From Xanthomonas floridensis (lineage in GTDB: Bacteria > Pseudomonadota > Gammaproteobacteria > Xanthomonadales > Xanthomonadaceae): 49,068 nucleotides of DNA. The notes below the pieces were generated by a model that did not search any database, was not told where the DNA came from, and worked only from the letters and a program-made list of their open reading frames with translations. Each line of letters opens with the position of its first letter. The first letter of the stretch is position 1. Of the stretch, positions 24,043 to 32,440 are shown in pieces. A program made the translations under genes and the position numbers. The DNA lies in assembly GCF_001642575.1 (NCBI RefSeq), contig NZ_LXNG01000026.1, positions 1 through 49,068 of the forward strand, read 5' to 3'.

Positions 24043-25995
24043 ATGCCCAAGCCGTCGTTGTTATCGCTGATGTGCAGCCTGTCGCTCGTGTCCCTGCCGC
24101 TGGCCGCGGCCGAGTTGCAGCCCAAATTGCTTGCCGGCCCACCGGAGGAGTTCGCGCAGATGCGCGCGCCCGATCCGGCCGAGTCGGCGATCCTGTCCAA
24201 GAGTGCGTTGTTGCCGGTGGAACTGACGCCCGCAGGGACTGCAGCGCGTTGGCAAGGCACGCTGCCGGTGGAGAACGGCCACCTGCGTTTCATGGTGCTG
24301 GCAGGCGAACAGGCATGGGATGCGGCGATCAGCGCGCCACGCGTTGCCAGCGCACGCACTGCTGCGGTTGCACCGCAACTGCAGGCACAGCGCACACTGC
24401 TGGGCACGGCCGAGAGCGGCACCAGCGGCATGCGCTATGCCGTGGACACCGCCCAGAACGGCAATTGGTCGCTGACGCTGCACTCGGCATCACCGGTGGC
24501 GCAGCGTGGCTATGTGCTGATGGAAGGCGACCCACGCACGCAGCTGGCCTCGTATCCGCGCGATCGCCAGCAGTTGGTGGGCAAGTCGCTCACGCTCAAC
24601 GCCATGCTCAGCGGCAACGATGCGCGCGGAGCCACGTTGCTTGCGGGCCAGGCCGGACAGATCGACGAAGCCAGCCTGCGCGTGATCGATCCGCAAGGCA
24701 GCGTGCGCGTTCTGCCGATGGCCGACGATGGGGCGCACAACGATGGCGCCGCCGGCGACGGTGTGTACGGGGGCAACTTCCAGCCAACGCGTGAGGGCAC
24801 CTGGATCGCGCAGGTGATCGTGCGTGGCCACGACCAGGCCGGTCAGGCGTTTGTCCGCACCAGCGAACACGTGCTGCCGGTGCTGGACACCTCGCTGCGA
24901 TTGCTCGGCAACGCGCTCAACGCACGTGCTGGCGAGGGTACGCGGCTGACGGTGGCGCTGCCGGTGGCCGCGCGCGGCAATGCACCGTCGCACTATCGGG
25001 TGTTCGGGCAGGTGTGGGGCACCGATGCCAAAGGCAAGGACGTGCCGGTGGCGTGGATCGGCGGCATGCTGACGCCGCAGCAGGGGCAGTTGCCGCTGAG
25101 CCTGGACGAACGCTGGATCGCGCGTGCCGGTGCGCGTGCGCCGTTCACGCTGCGCGGGCTGCGTATCGAAGACCCGGATCACTACATTCCGCTGGTACAG
25201 GCCGGCACGCTGCCATTGCAGGTGCCCGCATTGCGACGTGCCAGCATCGCGCGCTCCAGCGCGGCGATCGACGAAAGCATGCGCATGGGGCCGCGCCCGT
25301 CGACGCTGGCCACCGCGATGGCACAGCCGCAGGCAGCAGGCTCGCAACTGGTGTTGGTGCACGGTTATTGCTCCAACGGCGTGTGGCCGCAGGCGCAGTT
25401 CACCAATGCCTCGACATTCCTGGATGCCAAGCAAAACCGCAGCAACGATCAGTTTGCACAGCGCATCGCACAGTTCGCCAGCCAGTGGTCCTCGTTCTCC
25501 ACGGTGGCGCACAGCCAGGGCGGCATGGCCGCGCTGCATCTGTATGCGTACTACTGGAGCGGCCTGGATAACGCCAGCGGCGGGCGCGTGATGCAATCGG
25601 TGGGTACGCCCTACCAGGGCACCAATCTGTCCGGCGTGCTTGCTGCGGTGGGCTCGTGGTTCGGGGTGGGCTGCGGCACCAACACCGACCTCACCTACGA
25701 CGGCGCCAAGGCCTGGCTGGCCGGCATTCCCGCCGACGCGCGCGCCAAGGTCAACTACTACACCACCTCGTTCGCCAAGACCAACTGGTACACCAACGAT
25801 TACTGCAACGCGGCCTCGGACCTGGTGTTGAACGACCCGGAAGACGGCACCGTGGAGCAGGTCAATGCGCAGCTGCCCGGCGGCGTCAACCGCGGTCACA
25901 CCACCGGCCAGTGCCACACCACCGGCATGCGCGACCCGGCGCAGTATCTGGACGCCAACCGCAATGCAGTGATGAATGCCAACGCAGCGCGGTGA
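24043..25995 (+). CDS. Exported choice-of-anchor X domain protein with C-terminal lipase/esterase-like domain
   Basis: A 650-residue precursor with signal peptide (MPKPSLLSLMCSLSLVSLPLAAA). An N-terminal beta-rich region contains DDGAHNDGAAGDGVYGGNF (about residues 228-246), the hallmark Asp-rich turn of choice-of-anchor X-type domains. A C-terminal alpha/beta hydrolase region follows: LVLVHGYCSNG (oxyanion region), TVAHSQGGMAALH with Ser491 as nucleophile, VGTPYQGTNL, and a late His in NRGHTTGQCHTTG. The nucleophile elbow is AHSQG rather than the usual GHSQG. Likely secreted or periplasmic; in Xanthomonas such proteins are often annotated as conditioned-medium factor-like. ATG 24043 has AAGGAGAG about 8 bases upstream. 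Confidence 0.78.
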   Translation: MPKPSLLSLMCSLSLVSLPLAAAELQPKLLAGPPEEFAQMRAPDPAESAILSKSALLPVELTPAGTAARWQGTLPVENGHLRFMVLAGEQAWDAAISAPRVASARTAAVAPQLQAQRTLLGTAESGTSGMRYAVDTAQNGNWSLTLHSASPVAQRGYVLMEGDPRTQLASYPRDRQQLVGKSLTLNAMLSGNDARGATLLAGQAGQIDEASLRVIDPQGSVRVLPMADDGAHNDGAAGDGVYGGNFQPTREGTWIAQVIVRGHDQAGQAFVRTSEHVLPVLDTSLRLLGNALNARAGEGTRLTVALPVAARGNAPSHYRVFGQVWGTDAKGKDVPVAWIGGMLTPQQGQLPLSLDERWIARAGARAPFTLRGLRIEDPDHYIPLVQAGTLPLQVPALRRASIARSSAAIDESMRMGPRPSTLATAMAQPQAAGSQLVLVHGYCSNGVWPQAQFTNASTFLDAKQNRSNDQFAQRIAQFASQWSSFSTVAHSQGGMAALHLYAYYWSGLDNASGGRVMQSVGTPYQGTNLSGVLAAVGSWFGVGCGTNTDLTYDGAKAWLAGIPADARAKVNYYTTSFAKTNWYTNDYCNAASDLVLNDPEDGTVEQVNAQLPGGVNRGHTTGQCHTTGMRDPAQYLDANRNAVMNANAAR

Positions 25996-26020
25996 TGCTC
26001 AAAAAGACATTAGCGCACCT

Positions 26021-26048
26021 GGTGGTCGGCGCGTAGGTGCCGACCACC
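26021..26048 (+). terminator. Hairpin after the exported hydrolase gene
   Basis: GGTGGTCGGC-GCGTAGGT-GCCGACCACC is a perfect 10-bp stem with an 8-base loop, 25 bases after the stop codon and just before the convergent HIRAN gene. It has no T run, so efficiency is uncertain, but it suits both directions. Confidence 0.65.
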
Positions 26049-26057
26049 TGCGGCATC

Positions 26058-26405
26058 TCAAAATTTGGTGATCCTAAGATTGACGCCTAGTGACCGCTTG
26101 CTCTCAGATCCGCCAGTGATTTTAGAAACCACGGCCGTTACTTTCCCACCTTGATCCAGGTGTCTTGCTATTTCAGGTGCAAGGTCTGCGGGGAGATAGC
26201 CGATCTGCACGGATGCGGAAAAGAAAATCAGCACCCGTGCGGTAATGAAGACAGCGACGGCATTCGCGTCGTAAGGGTTTGCAGGCTCGCGGTGAAGCAC
26301 GACAGGCATACCAATCCGACAGAATTTCGCGATATAGGCTTGTCGGGATATTCCATTTGCATTGGAGACCAAGACGCCAACAACCTTGGCATGAAACGTG
26401 CCCAT
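26058..26405 (-). CDS. Standalone HIRAN domain protein
   Basis: This 115-residue protein is essentially one HIRAN domain: KVVGVLVSNANGISRQAYIA, VVLHREPANPYDANAVAVFI, IGYLPADLAPEIARHLDQGG and ITGGSESKRSLGVNLRI. HIRAN domains, known from HLTF/Rad5-type helicases, bind free 3-prime DNA ends, and bacterial standalone versions are thought to act in DNA repair or phage defence. The DNA is visibly AT-richer than its neighbours, suggesting acquisition. A stop codon sits just upstream of TTG 26417, so only TTG 26417 or ATG 26405 can start it; I chose the ATG. The N-terminus could be truncated relative to an ancestor with more domains. Confidence 0.75.
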   Translation of the reverse strand: MGTFHAKVVGVLVSNANGISRQAYIAKFCRIGMPVVLHREPANPYDANAVAVFITARVLIFFSASVQIGYLPADLAPEIARHLDQGGKVTAVVSKITGGSESKRSLGVNLRITKF

Positions 26406-26558
26406 GAAAGGTTCCAACTAGTCTTGGATGACTCAAGCAAGGGCCAGGCGCAGGCGTTATTCAGCGGCACTGGGCGTAGTACATCGATCAAGCATTGGAT
26501 GCGTGCGCCAGTCTTCGCCCAGGTCGCCTTCTCCGTGCACCCTTGTTCGTAATCCTGT

Positions 26559-27410
26559 TTAGCGAAACACCACCGTGCGGTGCCCGTTGAGCACAATGCG
26601 ATGCTCGACGTGGCGGCGCACGGCACGGGCGAGTACCAGCGATTCGGTGTCGCTGCCCACGCGTACCAGATCGCGCGGGGTCATGGCGTGGTCCACGCGG
26701 GCGACGTCCTGCTCGATGATCGGACCTTCGTCGAGGTCCTCGGTAACATAATGGGCGGTGGCGCCGATGATCTTGACGCCGCGCGCGTGCGCCTGGTGAT
26801 ACGGCTGGGCGCCTTTGAAGCTGGGCAGGAAGCTGTGGTGGATGTTGATCGCGCGCCCGGCCAATGCGCGGCACAGCGCAGGCGAGAGAATCTGCATATA
26901 GCGCGCCAGCACCACCAGATCGATGTGCAGGTCCTCGACCAGGGCAAGCAGTTGCGCTTCCTGTTCGGCGCGCGTGTCTGCGCTCACCGGCAGATGATGG
27001 AAGTCGATGCCGTAGGACGCGGCCAGCGGTGCGAAATCGGCGTGATTGGAGACCACGGCCACGATATCCACCGGCAGTTGCCGGCTGTGCATGCGAAACA
27101 ACAGGTCGTTGAGACAGTGCCCCTGCTTGCTCACCAACACCAGCAACCGCGCGCGGCGGCGCGCATCGTGCAATTGCCAGGCCATCTGGAACTCGTTGGC
27201 GAGGAGCGCGAACCGCTGCTCCAGGCTGGCGATCCCGGTGCCGGGCGGCTTGTTGAAATGCACGCGCAGGAAGAAGCGGCCGCTTTCGTCGTCGCCGAAT
27301 TGCTGGGCATCGAGGATGTTGCAATCAAGATCGAACAACAGGCCGGTGACGCGGTACACGATACCGGTGCGGTCGGGGCAGGACAGCGTGAGAATGTAGT
27401 CGGAGCGCAT
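26559..27410 (-). CDS. purU: Formyltetrahydrofolate deformylase
   Basis: A 283-residue PurU. An N-terminal ACT domain opens with MRSDYILTLSCPDRTGIVYR. The formyltransferase-like catalytic domain has VSNHADFAPLAASYGIDFHH, the active-site Asn and His in INIHHSFLPSFKGAQPYHQA, and ATAHYVTEDLDEGPIIEQD with the catalytic Asp. It hydrolyses 10-formyltetrahydrofolate to formate and tetrahydrofolate, feeding formate to purine synthesis and balancing one-carbon pools. ATG 27410 is chosen over a TTG six codons upstream because homology begins there. It ends near the AT-rich HIRAN segment and appears monocistronic. Confidence 0.92.
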   Translation of the reverse strand: MRSDYILTLSCPDRTGIVYRVTGLLFDLDCNILDAQQFGDDESGRFFLRVHFNKPPGTGIASLEQRFALLANEFQMAWQLHDARRRARLLVLVSKQGHCLNDLLFRMHSRQLPVDIVAVVSNHADFAPLAASYGIDFHHLPVSADTRAEQEAQLLALVEDLHIDLVVLARYMQILSPALCRALAGRAINIHHSFLPSFKGAQPYHQAHARGVKIIGATAHYVTEDLDEGPIIEQDVARVDHAMTPRDLVRVGSDTESLVLARAVRRHVEHRIVLNGHRTVVFR

Positions 27411-27627
27411 CGGCGCAATGATAGCCAATGCATGGCACCGCAGGCGCAGTGCTTGCGTCGGTAACTTTTACAGTGCGACGCGGCGCAACGGACAAGGCCG
27501 ACGCAACGCAGAGAAGCGCAACGACACTTGACCCGCCGTGCTGCGGATCAGCCGATCAGCGCATGGCGGGCGTTGCGCTGGTGGCGTACGGCGCCAAAAG
27601 CGATACGCATGCCACTGCCGATGCGGA

Positions 27628-28020
27628 TCAACGCGGCGGCAGGCGCAGCATCAGCCGGCGATTGATCTCGTCCAGTTGCGCCATCGAGGTCTCCACCGAG
27701 GTCTCCATCGCTTCCTGGGTGGTGATGTGCGCACGCAGGTGCGCGGGGTCGGAGAGTTCGCCGCGTACCAGGAATACGTTCTCGCCCACCTCGCCGACGT
27801 GCCGGCTGAGCACCACGTAATCCACCTGATCGAAGCCGTGCTGCTTGGCCAGCGGCAGCAGGCGCGCGGCCATGCGCACGCTGGCCTCGTCGGTGGGTTT
27901 GTCCAGCTCGGCATCGAGCACGCCCACCGCTTCGCGGATCTGTGCAAACAGATAGTGGTCCGGGTGCTCCGGATGGTCCGGACCCACCGGGCCCTGGTTG
28001 ACGACCGGTTCGGCAGTCAT
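27628..28020 (-). CDS. Standalone XVIPCD domain protein (X-T4SS effector recruitment domain)
   Basis: This 130-residue protein follows the XVIPCD pattern end to end: HPDHYLFAQIREAVGVLDAE, DEASVRMAARLLPLAKQHGF, QVDYVVLS, GENVFLVRGELSDPAHLRAH and TTQEAMETSVETSMAQLDEI. XVIPCDs are the C-terminal signals by which antibacterial effectors (X-Tfes) bind the VirD4 coupling protein of the Xanthomonadaceae type IV secretion system. Here there is no N-terminal toxin domain and no long Gln-rich tail, so it is either a stripped effector remnant or a standalone module. No immunity-like lipoprotein gene is adjacent. It has no good ribosome binding site of its own; its ATG overlaps the stop of a 25-codon ORF (ATGA), implying coupling. 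Confidence 0.8.
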   Translation of the reverse strand: MTAEPVVNQGPVGPDHPEHPDHYLFAQIREAVGVLDAELDKPTDEASVRMAARLLPLAKQHGFDQVDYVVLSRHVGEVGENVFLVRGELSDPAHLRAHITTQEAMETSVETSMAQLDEINRRLMLRLPPR

Positions 28021-28094
28021 CGTGCGCCACCGGCGCAGAGTGGTGCGCGGGGTTTGCGCTCGGTCGAACCGAGCGTGATATGCAGGTGTCGCAT
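28017..28094 (-). CDS. Small leader ORF (25 aa) overlapping the XVIPCD start
   Basis: A 25-codon frame starting MRHLHITLGSTERKPRAPLC. Its ATG at 28094 has the strong Shine-Dalgarno sequence AGGGAGG 5 bases upstream. Its TGA overlaps the ATG of the XVIPCD gene as ATGA. The peptide is basic and unlike anything I recognise. It could be a real leader used for translational coupling, or the original start of the XVIPCD protein displaced by a frame change. An RNA dyad lies inside it (28057-28075). Confidence 0.45.
   Translation of the reverse strand: MRHLHITLGSTERKPRAPLCAGGAR
28057..28075. promoter_or_regulatory. Perfect dyad within the leader ORF of the XVIPCD gene
   Basis: CGCTCGGT-CGA-ACCGAGCG has 8-bp perfect arms and a 3-base loop, 37 bases upstream of the XVIPCD start codon and downstream of the leader ORF Shine-Dalgarno. 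It could fold in the mRNA and make XVIPCD translation depend on translation of the leader. Confidence 0.5.
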
Positions 28095-28226
28095 CGCATC
28101 CTCCCTGGAGCGGCGGCTGTAACGAGCCAACATTTTAGAAGGTCCGCTGCATGTTCGGGTGAGCAAGAGGCATCGCATGTCGCTTTCGAGGAAAGCGCGC
28201 AACACATCCGCACTCTTGCGTCGCGA

Positions 28227-29102
28227 TCAGGCCTGCCCTGCCCGCCGCGCCGACACCTCTGCCAGCACGGCCCAGTCGGCGTTGCCGTCGCCGTGCGCGA
28301 TGGCTTGGTCCAGGCTGGCGCGCAACAGTTCGCCCAACGGCATCGGCACCTGCTTGTCGGCACCGGCCTGGATGGCCAGGTCCACATCCTTGCGCCCCAG
28401 CGTGGCGGTGAAGCCGGCCGGTGTGTACTGGCGCTGCATGATGAGCTTGCCGTAGCCCTGGTACGCAGGTGCAGCGAACAAGGTGGTGGTGAGCATGCCC
28501 AGGAACTGGGTGGCGTCCACGCCGTGCCCGCGCGCCAGTGCGCTGGCCTCGGCCATGGCGCCGATGGCGCTGGCCAGGCAGAAATTGGCCGCCAGTTTCA
28601 CTGCGTTGGCCTGCTCCGGGGTATCGCCGATGTGCCAGGTCTTCTGCCCCAGCACATCGAACATCGGCTGCACCCGTGCCAGCGCCGCAGCGTCGCCGGC
28701 AGCCAGGATATTGAGCTTGCCGGCCTCGGCCACGTCGACGCGGCCAAGCACCGGCGCGGCGACATAGGCGATGCCGCGCTCGGCGTGCAGTGCGGTCAAC
28801 TCGTGCGCCAGCGCCACCGAGATGGTGGCCATGTTGACGTGCACGCTACCGGCCGGCAGTGCATCCAGCACGCCGCCGTCCAGCACGGTCTGACGGACCG
28901 CGGCATCGTCGGCCAGCATCGAGAACAACAGCGGGCCGCACGCAGCGCCCACCGGCGCATCCACCACCGTCGCCCCGGCATCGCGCAGGCTCCGCGCGCG
29001 TTCTGGCGAACGGTTCCAGACACTTATCTCGAAGCCGCCGCGCAGCAGGTTGTGCGCCATCGGCAGGCCCATCGTGCCCATTCCCAGAAATCCTATCGGC
29101 AT
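28227..29102 (-). CDS. NAD(P)-dependent beta-hydroxyacid dehydrogenase (3-hydroxyisobutyrate dehydrogenase/GLYR family)
   Basis: A 291-residue protein. The N-terminal Rossmann motif is IGFLGMGTMGLPMAHNLLRG, then VWNRSPERA for NADP preference. VHVNMATISVALAHEL holds the substrate-loop Ser and YVAAPVLGRVDVAEAGKLNI follows. The catalytic Lys is in NAVKLAANFCLASAIGAMAE, and LGRKDVDLAIQAG is near the C-terminus. Members oxidise 3-hydroxyisobutyrate or reduce small semialdehydes; the NMATIS loop resembles glyoxylate/succinic semialdehyde reductases. It follows the Old Yellow Enzyme gene by 39 bp on the same strand, so the two are probably co-transcribed. Confidence 0.87.
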   Translation of the reverse strand: MPIGFLGMGTMGLPMAHNLLRGGFEISVWNRSPERARSLRDAGATVVDAPVGAACGPLLFSMLADDAAVRQTVLDGGVLDALPAGSVHVNMATISVALAHELTALHAERGIAYVAAPVLGRVDVAEAGKLNILAAGDAAALARVQPMFDVLGQKTWHIGDTPEQANAVKLAANFCLASAIGAMAEASALARGHGVDATQFLGMLTTTLFAAPAYQGYGKLIMQRQYTPAGFTATLGRKDVDLAIQAGADKQVPMPLGELLRASLDQAIAHGDGNADWAVLAEVSARRAGQA

Positions 29103-29141
29103 GCGTGTGCGTCCTCTTCGGTATGACGTCGGTGGCGTGCG

Positions 29142-30272
29142 TCAGCTGGCGAACACGCCGCGTGCATCGCGCGGTTCGCAGCGCAGATACTGCGGGGCCG
29201 GCGTGACCGATGCACCCAGCGCCGCGGCGGCATGCCACGGCCAGCGCGGGTCGTACAGGATGCCGCGTGCCAGCGCGATTGCGTCGGCCTGGCCGTCCTG
29301 CAGGATCGCCTCGGCCTGCGCCGGCTCGGTGATCAGGCCCACGCCGATCACCGGCGTGGCGACCTGCGCACGAATCGCCTGCGCAAACGGGATCTGATAG
29401 CCGGCCTGCACCGGAATCTGCTGGCGCGGATCGAGCCCCCCGCTGGAGACATGGATGTAATGCGCGCCGCGTGCATCCAGCGCCTTGGACAAGACGATGC
29501 TCTGCTCCAGATCCCAGCCGCCCTCCACCCAATCGGTGGCCGAGATGCGCACGCCGACCGCGATGCGCGCGGACACCGCCGCACGCACCGCATCGAAGAT
29601 GCGCAACGTCAAGCGCATGCGGTTCTCCAGCGAGCCGCCATACGCGTCGCTGCGCTGATTGCTCAGCGGCGACAGGAACTGATGCATCAGATAGCCATGG
29701 GCGGCATGCAGTTCGATCAGGTCCAACCCCAGGCGTTCGGCGCGGGTTGCCGCGGTGACGAACGCGGCGACCACTGCATCGATGCCGGCCTCGTCCAGCG
29801 CCTGCGGCGCCGGCTTGCCCGGCTGGAATGGCTGCGCCGAGGCAGATACGGTCTGCCAGCCCTGCGCGTGATCGGGGGCGATGGCCTGCCCGCCCTTCCA
29901 CGGCAGATCGGTCGAGGCCTTGCGGCCGGCATGCGCCAGCTGGATGCCCACCGGCATCGGCGACCAGCGCCGCACCGATTGCAGCACCGCATCCAGCGCC
30001 TGCTCGGTGGCGTCGTCGTACAAGCCCAGATCGGCGTAGCTGATGCGCCCTTCCGGCAGCACCGCGGCAGCCTCCAGGATCAACAGGCCCGCACCCGATT
30101 GCGACAGCGTGCCCAGGTGGATGCGGTGCCAATCGCTGGCGCGGCCATCCTGGGCGGAGTATTGGCACATCGGCGCGATCACGATGCGGTTGGCGAGCGC
30201 GAGCGGGCCGAAGGCGATGGGGGTGAACAACTGGCTCAAGGCAACATCCGGGCGCGGGGTGGGGGTGCCCAT
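29142..30272 (-). CDS. NADH:flavin oxidoreductase, Old Yellow Enzyme family (YqjM/XenA-like)
   Basis: A 376-residue TIM-barrel flavoenzyme. LANRIVIAPMCQYSAQDGRA includes the regulatory Cys-x-Tyr typical of YqjM/XenA. VGIQLAHAGRKAST carries the substrate-binding His, LIELHAAHGYLMHQFLSPLS and SLENRMRLTLRI follow, and the C-terminal VIGVGLITEPAQAEAILQDG with DAIALARGILYDPRWPWHAA is the FMN-phosphate site. These enzymes reduce enones, nitro compounds and quinones with NADPH. ATG 30272 (MGTPTPRPDV) is used; a TTG-type upstream start is possible. It is the first gene of a leftward pair with the dehydrogenase at 28227. Confidence 0.9.
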   Translation of the reverse strand: MGTPTPRPDVALSQLFTPIAFGPLALANRIVIAPMCQYSAQDGRASDWHRIHLGTLSQSGAGLLILEAAAVLPEGRISYADLGLYDDATEQALDAVLQSVRRWSPMPVGIQLAHAGRKASTDLPWKGGQAIAPDHAQGWQTVSASAQPFQPGKPAPQALDEAGIDAVVAAFVTAATRAERLGLDLIELHAAHGYLMHQFLSPLSNQRSDAYGGSLENRMRLTLRIFDAVRAAVSARIAVGVRISATDWVEGGWDLEQSIVLSKALDARGAHYIHVSSGGLDPRQQIPVQAGYQIPFAQAIRAQVATPVIGVGLITEPAQAEAILQDGQADAIALARGILYDPRWPWHAAAALGASVTPAPQYLRCEPRDARGVFAS

Positions 30273-30320
30273 TGCACTGCGCCACGCGCCGCCGCACAAC
30301 CGCTGCGATGGATCACTGCG

Positions 30321-30875
30321 TCATGCAGAGCGCGCACTGTCGTACCTGGCCGGCGCAGCCTGCAGGGGATCCGGCGGCGGCCGCAGGAAGGCCAGCGCCT
30401 GCGCGCACGACTGCTCCACCTTCAGGCTGAGCAACGCGTCAGCGCGGGTACGCCCGAAATTGAGCGCCGCGATCGGCACACCATTGCGTGCCGCGGCCTG
30501 CACGAAACGAAAGCCCGAATACACCATCAGCGACGAGCCCACCACCAGCACCGCATCGGCCGCCTGCAGATGCGCGAAGGCACGCTCCACGCGCTCGCGC
30601 GGCACGTTCTCGCCGAAGAACACCACATCCGGCTTGAGCACCCCGCTGCATTGCGTGCAGGCCGGCACCGCGAAGGCGGCGAAGTCCACGCCTTCCAGTT
30701 GGCGCGCCATCAGGCGCCTGCCCGGCCCGTGCAGCCCAATCGGGCAGGTCGATCATCGATCCGCTGCCGGCGGCCTGGTGCAGGCGGTCCACGTTCTGGG
30801 TGGCAGCAATTCGAGCCGGCTGCGCGCTTCCCACTGCTTCGAGGCCACGCTCCATGGCGTGCCGTCATTGGGCAG
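30321..30875 (-). pseudogene. Degenerate second copy of a sirtuin gene
   Basis: The C-terminal half (LKPDVVFFGENVPRERVERA through CAQALAFLRP) is nearly identical to the intact sirtuin at 32705. Upstream, TQNVDRLHQAAGS is present but in a different frame. The segment holding HG, the first zinc Cys pair (CMGC) and about 40 residues is deleted, and a frameshift separates the two halves near APDG. The NAD-binding GAGCSTDSGIPD part is absent, with similarity fading near 30875. The remaining 129-codon frame cannot form a deacetylase. The tail after LRP also differs from the intact gene. Confidence 0.85.
30379..30641 (-). repeat. Direct repeat within sirtuin copies, left
   Basis: 263 bases match 32721-32983 in the same orientation with about 15 substitutions and no gaps (roughly 94 percent identical by my count). 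The repeats bracket the exported-protein gene at 31223. Confidence 0.9.
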
Positions 30876-31222
30876 GAGGCATCGTGGCGATCCAGTTCAC
30901 GCCTTCGAGCGCAAGGCATTGAAGATCGCCCGCAACGCATGCTCGTACGACGGAGCCGATTCCGCCTTCAGGCCAGAGAAGCTCAACACTTACCCGACAT
31001 CGAAAAATTTGGCTGGATACGGCGCTTGCATTCGGTCATGACAGCGAGACCACATCAAGTCGGCAACACGCCTCAGGCAATGGGAATGCAGTGTAAAATG
31101 CGGCACTGGCACCGCACCGCATGACCACCATCACCTGAACACCGGCAACCTTTGGTGACGTTTGTTATCATTAAGCCGATCCAGAACAACAATTCCCTTC
31201 ACACAAAAAGGATGTAGACGCC
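30876..31222. other. Gap with no gene recognised
   Basis: Between the sirtuin remnant and the exported-protein gene. A rightward frame translates as KALKIARNACSYDGADSAF at 30902-30960, which looks protein-like but is too short to place. GC content drops to the right, ending with AAAAAGGATG as the ribosome binding site of the next gene. Confidence 0.4.
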
Positions 31223-32440
31223 ATGGGAAAGGCAATGGTTAGTGCGATTAAGTGTAGTGCTTACGGAATATGTTTGGGGATGCTGCTTCATGCACAGGCT
31301 GCCCATGCAGCGAGCGAATGCGAGCAAAACTATAATTCATCTCCCGGCTCCAATGGCGGCGTTATCCACCAGAGCTTCGTTGGACTATACGGCGCCAACA
31401 AGTCCGCAGTGACATCCAGCCTTGCGGCCATGGCCAAGAGACAGAAGTTTCAACTCATCCAAGGCCCCTCCACTCTCGAAGATGGCCTCATTACCATGGT
31501 CTACGCACAGGAAGCATCCGCGACCTCGCGCAGCTTTCCTATTGTCATGATAGTGGCACCCGACACTGATGCTGCGGTCATCTCCTTCGAATTGCCCAAA
31601 GGCATGACTGCGCCCGATGCGAAAGGCAACGTCTGTTCGTTCTTTGATGATGCAAAATTGAATGGACAGCCCGCAAATGCGAGCAGACGCAATGCCGCTC
31701 GCAATTCCGCACTCGCCAAACCACTGCTGGCCGCGCTGAATGGCGGTATGAGTGCAGGCGAGGCCGCCAAGGCATCGGTGACCGCTAGCCGAGAAACAGC
31801 GGTCGTCAGGGCTGATAGCGATCGCGGTGCGGCGCCTGAAATCGCGGACCGCCGCAAGGTTGTCAGGCCCAAGGCGATATTCAGCCCCACAGACGCGGAT
31901 ACGACGCTGCAGTCCGAAGGCAACTCGACGATCAAGGGCTTCACATGCGGGCGAGTGATGACGGTAGGCGGCTCTCAATTCCAGACGGCGCCTAATCAGG
32001 GAATCATGCTCTTTCCGTACACTCCCTATCTGAAGGAAGCGATCGACCTGTTTGATGCCAACCGCAAGAAAGGAAAAAAAGTGCGGGTTGAAGTAGATAA
32101 CCGTGCTTTTGCGTCAGGCCTTCCGGGCAAGACCAACGCCAATGGCGAGTTCATGTTCACCCGAGTCAAGCCAGGGCGTTACATCGTAATGGCCCTATTC
32201 CATGGCGAGGCCACCAGTTACATCACAAATCCGCAGTCGCAGTTCGACCCAAGCACGAGAACCATTTACCAATGGACGGAGCACGAAAGAGTCGACAGTT
32301 CGTCCAACGACATCCTGCAGGCGGACGTCACGATCAACCGGGACGGCGAAGTGATTGACGGTGTGGTGGTAAAGCCGACTGGCAATGGCCGGCTCCTTCC
32401 TGTGTTGAATGGCGTATGCAAGTGGCATCACGCCGACTAG
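31223..32440 (+). CDS. Exported protein of unknown function
   Basis: A 405-residue protein with a signal peptide (SAIKCSAYGICLGMLLHAQAAHA, cleavage after AHA). The N-terminal half has a mixed alpha/beta pattern (SFPIVMIVAPDTDAAVISFE), a linker rich in Ala, Ser and Arg follows (residues about 150-225), and the C-terminal half contains LPGKTNANGEFMFTRVKPGR followed by YIVMALFHG, the turn-strand signature of carboxypeptidase-regulatory-like/transthyretin-type beta-sandwiches. ATG 31223 has AAGGATG upstream. The DNA is less GC-rich than the surroundings, and the gene sits between two sirtuin copies, suggesting insertion. I do not recognise the family; a periplasmic or surface role is inferred. 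Confidence 0.75.
   Translation: MGKAMVSAIKCSAYGICLGMLLHAQAAHAASECEQNYNSSPGSNGGVIHQSFVGLYGANKSAVTSSLAAMAKRQKFQLIQGPSTLEDGLITMVYAQEASATSRSFPIVMIVAPDTDAAVISFELPKGMTAPDAKGNVCSFFDDAKLNGQPANASRRNAARNSALAKPLLAALNGGMSAGEAAKASVTASRETAVVRADSDRGAAPEIADRRKVVRPKAIFSPTDADTTLQSEGNSTIKGFTCGRVMTVGGSQFQTAPNQGIMLFPYTPYLKEAIDLFDANRKKGKKVRVEVDNRAFASGLPGKTNANGEFMFTRVKPGRYIVMALFHGEATSYITNPQSQFDPSTRTIYQWTEHERVDSSSNDILQADVTINRDGEVIDGVVVKPTGNGRLLPVLNGVCKWHHAD

Noticed and set aside
24490..25917. 475-codon leftward frame opposite the exported hydrolase
   Set aside because: Antisense shadow; no motif, while the sense strand has a signal peptide and a lipase elbow.
29232..31124. 630-codon rightward frame over the Old Yellow Enzyme gene
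   Set aside because: Crosses the OYE gene and the sirtuin remnant in antisense; no recognisable protein.
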